DNA from: a bacterium
GTDB taxonomy: Bacteria; Zhuqueibacterota; Zhuqueibacteria; Residuimicrobiales; Residuimicrobiaceae
Length of the DNA stretch: 31,770 bases
Assembly: GCA_012523655.1 (NCBI GenBank)
Contig: JAAYTV010000111.1
Coordinates: forward strand, 1 to 31,770
Direction: 5' to 3'
Under the pieces are notes generated by a model that was given only the letters and a program-made list of their open reading frames with translations, searched no databases and was not told where the DNA came from. A program made the translations under genes and the position numbers. This document shows, piece after piece, positions 15,951-23,349 of this stretch (positions are counted from its first letter, which is position 1; each line of letters opens with the position of its first letter).

Positions 15951-15982
15951 ATCATGCTGAGGCCGATGCGAGAAATCAAACT

Positions 15983-16993
15983 GTGACAGCTAAAAAAGAT
16001 GTGGAAGGCGATTACGAACGCCGGCTGGTCCTCAAAGGCATCGATCCCCTGATTCTGTTCGGAATGCGGGACAGCCACCTTCGCCTGCTGGAAGAAGAGT
16101 TGGACGCGCAAATCATCGCCCGCGGTCAGGAGATCATTCTGCGGGGGATGGAAGCGCAGGTGCATCGCGCAGAAAAGGTGCTGCAGGAATTGATCTATTT
16201 AGCCAACCGCAACGGTCTGATCTCTCCCGACGACATTCTCGCGGTGACCCGAGTGACCGATCTGACGTCTAAGAACAGAGAACCCAGCGAGTCGGCCGAC
16301 GGCGAGCAGGTGATCGTCTACACCCGCAACGGTTTGATCAAGCCACGGACCGAGGGGCAGCAGGCTTACCTGGCCACCTGCCGGCAAAACGACATCGTCT
16401 TCGCCATTGGACCGGCCGGCACGGGCAAAACCTTTATGGCGGTCGCCGTGGCCATGGCCGCGCTGCGTGATAAACTGGTGGAACGCATCGCCCTCTGCCG
16501 TCCGGCGGTGGAGGCGGGAGAGAGCCTCGGTTTTCTACCCGGCGATTTCCGCGAAAAAGTCGATCCGTACTTGCGGCCGCTGTACGACGCGCTGTACGAT
16601 ATGGCGCCCGCCGATAAACTGAAACGGCTTTTGGAGACCCGGGTCATCGAAATTGTGCCGCTGGCCTATATGCGCGGCCGCACGCTCAACAATGCATTTG
16701 TGATTCTCGATGAAGCGCAGAACACCACTTCGCTGCAGATGAAGATGTTTCTCACCCGCCTGGGCAATAATTCCAAGGCCATCATCACCGGCGACATCAC
16801 TCAAATCGATCTGCCGGAAAAAACCGAATCCGGTCTGGTGCAGATCCAGACCATTCTCCGAGGGATCGAAGGCATCGGATTTGCGTATCTCTCGGATCGC
16901 GATGTCGTGCGTCATCACCTGGTTCGCAAGATCATCAAGGCCTATGAAAAGAACAGCGCCAACGGCCGCAGCAAACCGGGAGAGCCTGAATGA
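15983..16993 (+). CDS. phoH: PhoH-like P-loop ATPase
   Basis: 336 residues from GTG 15983. The N-terminal part (about 10-75; LILFGMRDSHLRLLEEELDA) is the KH-like region typical of PhoH proteins. The ATPase core has Walker A GPAGTGKT (about residue 143), the segment CRPAVEAGESLGFLPGDFREK, and Walker B AFVILDEAQNTT (about 238), followed by FLTRLGNNSKAIITGDITQIDLP, all hallmarks of the family. PhoH (YbeZ) is a cytoplasmic ATPase that partners YbeY in ribosome and RNA metabolism. The next two genes are a 7TM-HD phosphodiesterase (4-nt ATGA overlap) and ybeY, the order known from the Bacillus yqf region. No strong ribosome-binding site precedes the GTG. Confidence 0.95.
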   Translation: MTAKKDVEGDYERRLVLKGIDPLILFGMRDSHLRLLEEELDAQIIARGQEIILRGMEAQVHRAEKVLQELIYLANRNGLISPDDILAVTRVTDLTSKNREPSESADGEQVIVYTRNGLIKPRTEGQQAYLATCRQNDIVFAIGPAGTGKTFMAVAVAMAALRDKLVERIALCRPAVEAGESLGFLPGDFREKVDPYLRPLYDALYDMAPADKLKRLLETRVIEIVPLAYMRGRTLNNAFVILDEAQNTTSLQMKMFLTRLGNNSKAIITGDITQIDLPEKTESGLVQIQTILRGIEGIGFAYLSDRDVVRHHLVRKIIKAYEKNSANGRSKPGEPE

Positions 16994-19317
16994 ACGCCAT
17001 GCGTCGACGATTGGAACGAATGATCAATGAGTCACAGGACTCCCCGGGATTGTACGCGAGCAAAGGCGATCCCACTTGGTTCCTCCGCTATCAGCGGCAG
17101 ATCTATGGCGTGCTGCTGCTGGCGGTGTTCATCACCATCCTGTTTCCTGAAACCGCTAAATTTCAATACGGGGATCTGCGCGAAGGCAAGGTGTATATCG
17201 GCCCCGAGATCATCGCGCCCTACACCTTTCCGGTTAACAAGAGCGGCCTCGAGTATACGGCCGACGTCGCGCAGGCCCGCTCATCGATCGCGCCGGTCTT
17301 TCAGCGCGACAGCACCATCGCAGCGGTGCAAACGCACGCGGCGGAGCGGCTCTTCGTGCAAATGCATGAGCAGCTGAGAAAGCCCTCCCTTACCGTGGAA
17401 GAGCTGCGCGGGTTTTTCGAAAAGAACGGCGTGGCACTGGCTGTCGACGACTTGTCCATGCTGATCAACCCGGTGGCCGCCGGAGCTGCAGAGAACCTCA
17501 ACGGAGTCCTTGCCTCCCGTCTGGCTTTATCCCGCTCGATTCAGAATGTGGTGCTGCCGTTGCTCAAGGAGATGTTCAGCGCCGGCATTCTGAATGTGGA
17601 AAAGAAGAGCCTGGCGACGCAGCCGGGCAAGATATCGGTCCGCTCAAACGCCGGCGAAATGCTCGAGGACGCCAACTATTACCGCGGCCCGCTGGAAGCC
17701 CAGGCGCGCTTTCTCGAGCAGTTGCGGGCCGACTCTGAGTTGAACGAGAGCGCGGCCCGATTGGCCTACAAGATCGCTGTTCATTTTTTAGCGCCCAATC
17801 TGTTTTACAACGCCGCGGAAACTTTCCAGCGGCAGGAGGAGGCGGTGGCCAATGTGCCGCTGGCCAAGGACCAGGTGCTCGCCGGAGAACGGATCATCGA
17901 CAGCCATCAACGCATCACCCAGGAACACATCGACAAGCTGAATTCGCTCACGCAGGCGCGTATCGAACGTAAGGAGGCTTCTGGCCTGTGGTCGCGCTTC
18001 TCCTACAGCGTCGGCAATTTTTTCTTCACCCTGTTGCTGCTGATCATCCTCGTGGTGTTTCTGTACAAGGTCCGCCGGGAGATCTTTGACCGCCCCAAGC
18101 AGCTGCTGCTTCTTGGCGTCACCATTCTGCTTACCGGCCTCGTGGTGTTTCTGGCCAACGAGTTGAACCTGCCGGCGCTCGCGGTGCCGGTCACCATGGG
18201 CGTGATCATCGTGGTTGTTTTTTTCGACATCCCGGTGGCCCTTGCCTATGCCGTCACTATCAATCTTCTGATGGGCGCCATGCGCGGTCATGAGTACGAC
18301 ATCACCTTTATCTCATTTTTTGTCTCCCTGTTCGCTATGCTCTCCTCCAGCCGCGTGCGTTCGCGGCGATGGATCCTGAGCACCATGGCCGCGGTCATGG
18401 CTGCCTATCTGGTCGGTATCCTGGTGCAGGATTATCTGAACTATCTCTCCCTCAAAGAGATCTCCCGGGACCTGGGCTATGGCCTGATCAACGGATTTCT
18501 GTCGTCCATCTTTGCCTACGGCTTGATCATGATCCTGGAATATCTGTTCAACATGACCACGGACATGACCCTGCTTGAGCTGTCGGATTTAAACCATCCG
18601 CTGATGCGGCAGCTGGCGTTGCAGGCGCCGGGCACCTACCATCACAGTCTGATGGTAGGCAATCTGTCCGAGGCGGCGGCCGAGGCCATCGGCGGCAACG
18701 GTCTGCTGGCGCGGGGGGGCGCCTATTACCACGACATCGGCAAGATGGAAAAGCCTGAGTATTTTGTCGAGAACCAGGCCCGCGGCCGCAATCCGCAGGA
18801 AAAATTGACGCCAACCATGAGCTCTCTGGTCCTGCTCAACCATGTTCGCAAAGGCAGTGAAATGGCGCGCACCCTGCGCCTTCCTCAGGTGGTGGCGGCG
18901 TTTATCGAGGAACATCACGGCACCAGCCTGATGAGCTTTTTCTATCAAAAAGCGGTGGAACAGAACAAAGGAGAGTATGTCTCCGACACCGAATTCCGTT
19001 ACCCGGGGCCGCGGCCGCAAAGCAAAGAGACCGCCATCGTCATGCTCGCGGACGCCGTGGAGGCGACTTCGCGGACGCTGAAAGAACCGTCGCCCAGCCG
19101 CATCAAGCAGATGGTGGATCACATGATCGACGAGCGCTTTAAAAGCGGCGAACTGGACGAGTCGCCGTTGACGTTGCAGGATCTGACCAAGATATCGCTC
19201 TCGTTTCAGAAAATTTTAAACGGTCTGTTCCATCGCCGGATCGAATATCCCAAAAGCGGGCCAACGCAGGCGGACGAAGAGGATAAGCATGAGGACCAAA
19301 ATACTGCGCAGAGTTGA
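16990..19317 (+). CDS. 7TM receptor-HD domain phosphodiesterase (YqfF/PgpH family, likely c-di-AMP)
   Basis: 775 residues, start overlapping the phoH stop by 4 nt. The domain order is that of the family: a first TM helix (about 37-53, QIYGVLLLAVFITILFP), a long extracytoplasmic 7TMR-HDED region (about 54-335), a multi-pass 7TM block (about 340-520; FFFTLLLLIILVVFLYK, LLGVTILLTGLVVFLAN and others), then a cytoplasmic HD domain. Metal-binding motifs of the HD domain are visible: YHHSLMVGNL (about 549), GAYYHDIGKMEKPEYF (about 577) and EEHHGT (about 640), then IVMLADAVEATSRT. The Listeria PgpH member hydrolyses c-di-AMP, so that is the likely substrate; this is inferred from the family. No diadenylate cyclase is in the window. 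Confidence 0.95.
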   Translation: MNAMRRRLERMINESQDSPGLYASKGDPTWFLRYQRQIYGVLLLAVFITILFPETAKFQYGDLREGKVYIGPEIIAPYTFPVNKSGLEYTADVAQARSSIAPVFQRDSTIAAVQTHAAERLFVQMHEQLRKPSLTVEELRGFFEKNGVALAVDDLSMLINPVAAGAAENLNGVLASRLALSRSIQNVVLPLLKEMFSAGILNVEKKSLATQPGKISVRSNAGEMLEDANYYRGPLEAQARFLEQLRADSELNESAARLAYKIAVHFLAPNLFYNAAETFQRQEEAVANVPLAKDQVLAGERIIDSHQRITQEHIDKLNSLTQARIERKEASGLWSRFSYSVGNFFFTLLLLIILVVFLYKVRREIFDRPKQLLLLGVTILLTGLVVFLANELNLPALAVPVTMGVIIVVVFFDIPVALAYAVTINLLMGAMRGHEYDITFISFFVSLFAMLSSSRVRSRRWILSTMAAVMAAYLVGILVQDYLNYLSLKEISRDLGYGLINGFLSSIFAYGLIMILEYLFNMTTDMTLLELSDLNHPLMRQLALQAPGTYHHSLMVGNLSEAAAEAIGGNGLLARGGAYYHDIGKMEKPEYFVENQARGRNPQEKLTPTMSSLVLLNHVRKGSEMARTLRLPQVVAAFIEEHHGTSLMSFFYQKAVEQNKGEYVSDTEFRYPGPRPQSKETAIVMLADAVEATSRTLKEPSPSRIKQMVDHMIDERFKSGELDESPLTLQDLTKISLSFQKILNGLFHRRIEYPKSGPTQADEEDKHEDQNTAQS

Positions 19318-19747
19318 GATCTGGCCGCAGACCGGGTGGACGATAAACGAACGCACCGTCCGCCGGCTGGTGCGGACCCTGCTGGATTCAAATCGACGCT
19401 GTATCAACTATCATTTGGACCTGTACTGGGTGGACGGCGAGGCCATTCGCAAACTCGGACGCCGTCATTTCGGCGCGCGCCGCCTCACGGATGTGATCTC
19501 GCTGAACTATTCCTCGGGACCGGGTTTTCTGCAGGGCGAGATCTATGTCTGCGTGCCGGTGGCGGAGAAACAGGCAAAGACGTACGGCGTTTCTCTGCAG
19601 GCGGAGGTGCTGCGCCTCATCGCCCACGGAGTCCTGCACCTGCTCGGTCATGAGGACGGCGGCCAAGATCAGCGGCAGCGCATGCACCGGCTGGAAAATC
19701 GGGCCTTGGCGCAGCTGAGCAGAAAACCACTTGACAAAAAAGCATAA
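19289..19747 (+). CDS. ybeY: Endoribonuclease/rRNA maturation factor YbeY, Asp in third metal position
   Basis: 152 residues, starting 29 nt inside the 7TM-HD gene. The family core is clear: FGARRLTDVISLNY (DVISF-like), GEIYVCVPVAEKQA, and the metal motif HGVLHLLGHED. In E. coli the motif is HGxLHLxGYDH with three His ligands. Here the first two are His113 and His117, but position 123 is Asp (codon GAC, 19655-19657), with His at 121. Bacteroidota YbeY proteins commonly have Asp there too, as I remember them, so this is likely a lineage trait and not damage. YbeY acts in 16S rRNA 3' maturation and ribosome quality control. Its position behind phoH and the HD phosphodiesterase is conserved in many bacteria. 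Confidence 0.94.
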   Translation: MRTKILRRVEIWPQTGWTINERTVRRLVRTLLDSNRRCINYHLDLYWVDGEAIRKLGRRHFGARRLTDVISLNYSSGPGFLQGEIYVCVPVAEKQAKTYGVSLQAEVLRLIAHGVLHLLGHEDGGQDQRQRMHRLENRALAQLSRKPLDKKA

Positions 19748-19760
19748 AAACCGCTAATTT
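19731..19760 (+). promoter_or_regulatory. Candidate promoter at the end of ybeY
   Basis: A perfect TTGACA (19731-19736) lies in the last codons of ybeY. The -10 is poor: CTAATT after 17 nt or TAATTT (19755-19760) after 18 nt, within an AT-rich stretch. Transcription would start near 19767, immediately before the hairpin at 19768-19788. Confidence 0.42.
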
Positions 19761-19767
19761 AATTATC

Positions 19768-19788
19768 CCGCTGCTCTGTGAGCAGCGG
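19768..19788 (+). terminator. Perfect 9-bp hairpin: weak ybeY terminator or 5'-terminal stem of the next mRNA
   Basis: CCGCTGCTC (19768-19776) pairs with GAGCAGCGG (19780-19788) around TGT. The downstream bases CTGTTTAG are a poor U run, so termination would be weak. If the promoter at 19731-19760 is real, this stem sits at the very 5' end of the transcript, where stems protect mRNA from decay. Confidence 0.5.
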
Positions 19789-19810
19789 CTGTTTAGTCGT
19801 GGAGGAAGTC

Positions 19811-20974
19811 ATGCAAACATTACGGTTTGATGTACGTGATCTGCTGAGAGCGCCGCGATTGGCGTTCAGCCTCCAACGGATTTGGATTCAATGGCTGGGA
19901 ACCGGGGGTGGGTATCTGATCTATCTGCTGTTCAGCTACGCTGCCCTGATGGCGCAAGGCGCTTCGCTCGCCGGGGTGTGGCAAAGCCATGGACTGCTGC
20001 CTTGTCTGCCCGGCGCTCAAGGCAGTGCACCCTGGTACGCTTGGCTGCTCTGGGGGTTGGGCGTGGCGGCGCTGTTGATCGCCTTTCTGTATACCAATAC
20101 CGCAGTGGCGCGCGCGGCCTATATGCATTTAAAGGGCAACCATTTTTATTCTTGGCGTGAGTCCTTTGCCTTTGCCGGGAAAAAAATAGCCTCCATCATC
20201 TCAGCCCCTTTTTCGTTGCTGATCCTCATTCTTCTGCTGGTTTTCTCCAGCATGATCCTGGGCTGGATGGGCAGGATTCCCTTTATCGGCGCATTGGGGA
20301 TCAGCTTTTTCACGATCATCTGGTTTCTCGCTGCCCTGTTTATCGTGTATACCCTCGTGGTGACTGTTGTATCACTTTGGCACACTCCGGCGATCATCGC
20401 TGCTACGGATGAGGATGCGTTTGAAGCGGTCTTTCAATCCTTTTCCCTCACTTGGACGCAGCCTTGGCGTCTTTTGCTATACCAAGCGGCGGATCTGTTC
20501 ATCGCCGCCGCAGCGACCGGTTTTTTTGCCTTTGTGGTGAAAAAAAGCCTGGTGCTGATGAACCGGCTTTTCGGCCTGTTCATGGGCGCAGATTATAACA
20601 CGTTCGCTGTCCATGGCCAAGGTTTGCTGCAGGCTGGTCTGATCAAACTGGAGGCCTTGCTGCATGCGCCCTTTCAGCCGCTTATAGCGCAACTCTATTA
20701 TTCAGAAGCATTTATATTGGGGAACACAACCACGATGCCGGCCACGATTCATCTTTCATCCTACTTTTACTTTTTTAGTTTGCTTTTTATCGCCGGCTTT
20801 GTTCTCGCTTACGGACTATCCTGCTATACCATCGGCAACGTTTTAACCATTCTTGCCCTACGAAAGCGCAAGGATGGGGAAAACCTGCTGGAGCGCAAGG
20901 ACCGGGAGGAGCAAGACGAGGATCCAGGCGCTGAATTCACCAAACCCACAGCCGGCATCGATTCTCCGCAATGA
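19811..20974 (+). CDS. Polytopic membrane protein of unknown function
   Basis: 387 residues from ATG 19811, which follows GGAGGAAGTC; a longer in-frame reading from 19778 has no better site. About six hydrophobic segments are visible: GGGYLIYLLFSYAALM (about 36-52), WLLWGLGVAALLIAFLY, FSLLILILLLVFSSMIL, a long double-length stretch from FIGALGISFFTIIWFLAALF to TLVVTVVSLW, LFIAAAATGFFAFVV, and FFSLLFIAGFVLAYGLSCYTIG near the end. The C-terminal 35-40 residues are very charged (RKRKDGENLLERKDREEQDED). No transport or enzyme motif is recognised. The plan resembles uncharacterised integral membrane proteins with a conserved helix pair, but I cannot name a family. It has its own probable promoter and is followed by a cold-shock gene after 84 nt. 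Confidence 0.85.
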   Translation: MQTLRFDVRDLLRAPRLAFSLQRIWIQWLGTGGGYLIYLLFSYAALMAQGASLAGVWQSHGLLPCLPGAQGSAPWYAWLLWGLGVAALLIAFLYTNTAVARAAYMHLKGNHFYSWRESFAFAGKKIASIISAPFSLLILILLLVFSSMILGWMGRIPFIGALGISFFTIIWFLAALFIVYTLVVTVVSLWHTPAIIAATDEDAFEAVFQSFSLTWTQPWRLLLYQAADLFIAAAATGFFAFVVKKSLVLMNRLFGLFMGADYNTFAVHGQGLLQAGLIKLEALLHAPFQPLIAQLYYSEAFILGNTTTMPATIHLSSYFYFFSLLFIAGFVLAYGLSCYTIGNVLTILALRKRKDGENLLERKDREEQDEDPGAEFTKPTAGIDSPQ

Positions 20975-21058
20975 TCTTTATTCCGTTGATTTTGGAATAG
21001 TGTTTGCTGCTGAAGGGGAGGATGAAATATCTACAGTTTGGCATGAGGAAGGAAGGAG

Positions 21059-21262
21059 ATGACTCACGGAGTGGTCAAAGCCTGGGATGCTGCGAAGGGG
21101 TGGGGTTTTATCGTGACAGCGGATGATGAGGATCTGTTCCTGCACGCCAGCGATCTGGATATCACGCTCAAACAGAAGGATGTACGCGTCGGCATGACGG
21201 TTAAATTCGATGTCCGTCAGGATATGAAGGGCGCCAAGGCGGTTCATGTGCGCAAAGCCTGA
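21059..21262 (+). CDS. Cold-shock domain (CspA-family) nucleic-acid-binding protein
   Basis: 67 residues, the usual Csp length. RNP1 is KGWGFI (residues 13-18; KGFGFI in most) and RNP2 is DLFLHASDL (about 25-33), followed by VRVGMTVKFDV and KGAKAVHVRKA at the end. It should be a single five-strand beta-barrel that binds single-stranded RNA or DNA and acts as an RNA chaperone in the cytoplasm. A purine-rich stretch (GAGGAAGGAAGGAG) runs right up to the ATG, so the useful ribosome-binding part is the GAGG about 10 nt upstream. The MinD-like gene follows after 42 nt and may share the transcript. Confidence 0.95.
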   Translation: MTHGVVKAWDAAKGWGFIVTADDEDLFLHASDLDITLKQKDVRVGMTVKFDVRQDMKGAKAVHVRKA

Positions 21263-21304
21263 AGGTAGGTTGTCCAACGTTATTCTAGGGGAAGAATCAA
21301 GTCC

Positions 21305-22591
21305 ATGGCAGAACTTTTCGTCAAATTAGCCAATCAACAGGCCAGACCTTACACTCTTCCGGAACTGAGAAAAATGGCGAGCAACGGCATGTTTGGGCAG
21401 GATGATCTGGTGTTCAATGAAGACAGCCAGGAGTGGGTGAAAGCAGCAACGGTGTCTAAATTGGATCCGCTATTTCAAGCCTCTCCGGCTGCACCGGAAA
21501 GGCAGATTGTCTACGCGGTGGGCGGCGGCAAAGGCGGAGTGGGCAAGACCGTGCTGACCGCTTCTCTCGGCATCGGTCTGGCTTCTCTCGGTCACCAGGT
21601 GGTGATCGTGGATGCGGATTTGGGAGGCGCCAATCTGCACACCTGTATGGGCATTCTCGAGCCCGAGTACACGTTCTATCATTTTTACACGCTGCAAAAG
21701 GAAACGCTGGCGGATATCATGCTGGACACGCCGGTGGAAAACCTCAAGCTGATCAGCGGGGCGTGCGGGACTCTTGGAATGGCCAACCCCCGTTTCACGC
21801 AAAAACTGCGTTTTATCAACGAGCTGCGCAGGATTCAGGCCGACTATGTATTGCTGGACCTCGGCGCCGGTTCTTCGTTCAACGTCATCGATTTTTTCGT
21901 CGCCGCTGACCAGGGCATCGTCGTCACCACGCCCGAGCCCATGGCGATCCAGGAGACGTTTAATTTTTTAAAGATCGCGCTGATGCGCAAGATCATGCGT
22001 CAATTCAAGAACCAGCCGGAGATCACCGCGTTGTTCGAGCAGGAGGCTTTCACGGAGAACATCCAGCACGGCGGAACGCTGGGATCCCTGCTGCAAAAAA
22101 TCCGCGCCTATGACCAAACGGCCGGGAATGCCACTGCCAAATTGCTTGACACCTTCAGACCTTCGCTTATTCTAAACATGGTGCATTCGCAGGAGGAGGT
22201 CAAGGAAGGCATCGCGTTGAGCACAGCGGCGGAAGAACTGCTCTACATCAACCTCGAATTCCTCGGTTATATCGACTATGACGACAGTGTTCGCAAAGCG
22301 GTCAAAGAGATGCGGCCGTTTATGATCGATAATCCCAAGTCCAAAGCTTCGAAAAGCCTGGCCAAGCTCATCTCCGTGGGATTGCAGGGCAAGAGCGGCT
22401 GGAAGGGTTTTATGGATCGACGCCGGGTCATCCGTCAGGCGGCGGAGGAGGCGAAAAACTATCCGGTCAACCAAATGCGCGAGAGCGAGACCATCTGTTC
22501 TGTACAGTGTTTTTACTGGGGCGACTGCGAGTATCAGAACGGCGGCTATCCCTGCCCGGTGCGCCATCTGGATCCGATCTTCCGGCGTTAG
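21305..22591 (+). CDS. MinD/ParA-type ATPase with N-terminal GYF-like domain and C-terminal Cys cluster
   Basis: 428 residues. Residues about 5-58 (QQARPYTLPELRKMASNG, then DDLVFNEDSQEWVKAATV) look like a GYF_2-type domain. The core is a deviant Walker A ATPase: GGGKGGVGKT (about 73-82), VVIVDADLGGANLHTCMGI, and DYVLLDLGAGSSFNVIDFF with TTPEPMAIQETFNFLK, closest in pattern to FlhG/FleN and MinD. The C-terminus has four Cys spaced C-x3-C-x5-C-x8-C (about residues 398, 402, 408, 417; ICSVQCFYWGDCEYQNGGYPC), a possible metal or Fe-S site. MinD/FlhG proteins place or count envelope machines at the membrane; no flagellar gene is in the window, so the cargo is unknown. A terminator at 22637-22665 ends the unit. 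Confidence 0.92.
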   Translation: MAELFVKLANQQARPYTLPELRKMASNGMFGQDDLVFNEDSQEWVKAATVSKLDPLFQASPAAPERQIVYAVGGGKGGVGKTVLTASLGIGLASLGHQVVIVDADLGGANLHTCMGILEPEYTFYHFYTLQKETLADIMLDTPVENLKLISGACGTLGMANPRFTQKLRFINELRRIQADYVLLDLGAGSSFNVIDFFVAADQGIVVTTPEPMAIQETFNFLKIALMRKIMRQFKNQPEITALFEQEAFTENIQHGGTLGSLLQKIRAYDQTAGNATAKLLDTFRPSLILNMVHSQEEVKEGIALSTAAEELLYINLEFLGYIDYDDSVRKAVKEMRPFMIDNPKSKASKSLAKLISVGLQGKSGWKGFMDRRRVIRQAAEEAKNYPVNQMRESETICSVQCFYWGDCEYQNGGYPCPVRHLDPIFRR

Positions 22592-22636
22592 CTGGAATAA
22601 ATTTACTTTTAGATTTGTATAATTTTAACTATAATG

Positions 22637-22665
22637 AAAGGTGAACGCTCCGTTCACCTTTTTTT
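22637..22665 (+). terminator. Intrinsic terminator after the MinD-like gene
   Basis: AAAGGTGAACG (22637-22647) pairs with CGTTCACCTTT (22651-22661) around CTC, and T continues to 22665. It separates the MinD-like gene from the Hsp20-Lon unit. Confidence 0.92.
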
Positions 22666-22884
22666 ATCCGTCCGGTGATTTGTGTGCGGCGTTGGGAAAA
22701 TACCCTGATACTGCAGCGACGGTGCGCCAGACCCGTTCAGCCTCATTTTCGGCTGAAAAGCCGCTCTTTCAGACGGATCCCATCCTTGTTTTACATTCCG
22801 ACCGGACGCAAGCCACAGGACCGCGGACAGGGTCTCTGGATCAACCATGGGACACCGCTACGACTTAAATGGCAGGAGGCAGGC
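22666..22884 (+). other. 219-nt non-coding leader of the Hsp20-Lon unit
   Basis: No credible gene lies here, although the hsp20 frame stays open through it. It holds overlapping stems: TTCAGCC (22736-22742) with GGCTGAA (22751-22757), the competing CGGCT/AGCCG with a GAAA loop (22750-22763), and CTGAAA (22753-22758) with TTTCAG (22767-22772). Heat-shock leaders often hold thermosensing stems, but none here clearly covers the hsp20 ribosome-binding site. No CIRCE repeat and no convincing promoter were seen. Confidence 0.35.
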
Positions 22885-23337
22885 ATGGCCTTGCACGTTA
22901 TTCGTGTGATTCGAGAATTAGCCGATCAGGGGTCTCCGGCGATGCACCGGCCCCGCAATTTTTTCTGTGCGGAGGGGGACGACGCCCGCTGTTCCAAATG
23001 GGAGCCCAACACCGACATTTTCGAGTGCGCTGATCACGTGATCATACGCCTGGAGCTGGCCGGCATACAGCGTGAGGCGATCTCCATCCTTTTGAAAAAC
23101 GGTCGGTTGACGATCTCCGGCCTGCGCAAGGAGAAACGGCCGAATGAAACGATCTACTATCATCAACTGGAGATTCACTACGGCCTGTTTCGCAAGGTGA
23201 TCTCCATTCCAGAGGACATTGAACATAACGATATCACCGCCGTCTTGGACGATGGGCTGCTGGAGATTAAAATTTCCAAGAACAGTCAAGTTGTGGAGAT
23301 ACCCATCTCTGTGGAAGGTGCGGAGTCGAGAGCGTAA
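22885..23337 (+). CDS. Hsp20/alpha-crystallin small heat-shock protein
   Basis: ATG 22885 is preceded by AGGAGGC at good spacing and gives 150 residues; the longer open frame upstream has no family similarity. The alpha-crystallin domain spans about residues 38-135: NTDIFECADHVIIRLELAGI, LLKNGRLTISGLRKEKR, then LFRKVISIPEDIEHNDITAV and the A-x-x-x-D-G-L-L element AVLDDGLLEIKIS. The C-terminal I-x-I motif (VEIPISVE) used for oligomer contacts is present. The protein should be an ATP-independent holdase in the cytoplasm. Lon starts 12 nt downstream, so holdase and protease are made together. Confidence 0.95.
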   Translation: MALHVIRVIRELADQGSPAMHRPRNFFCAEGDDARCSKWEPNTDIFECADHVIIRLELAGIQREAISILLKNGRLTISGLRKEKRPNETIYYHQLEIHYGLFRKVISIPEDIEHNDITAVLDDGLLEIKISKNSQVVEIPISVEGAESRA

Positions 23338-23349
23338 CTTGGAGAAAGT

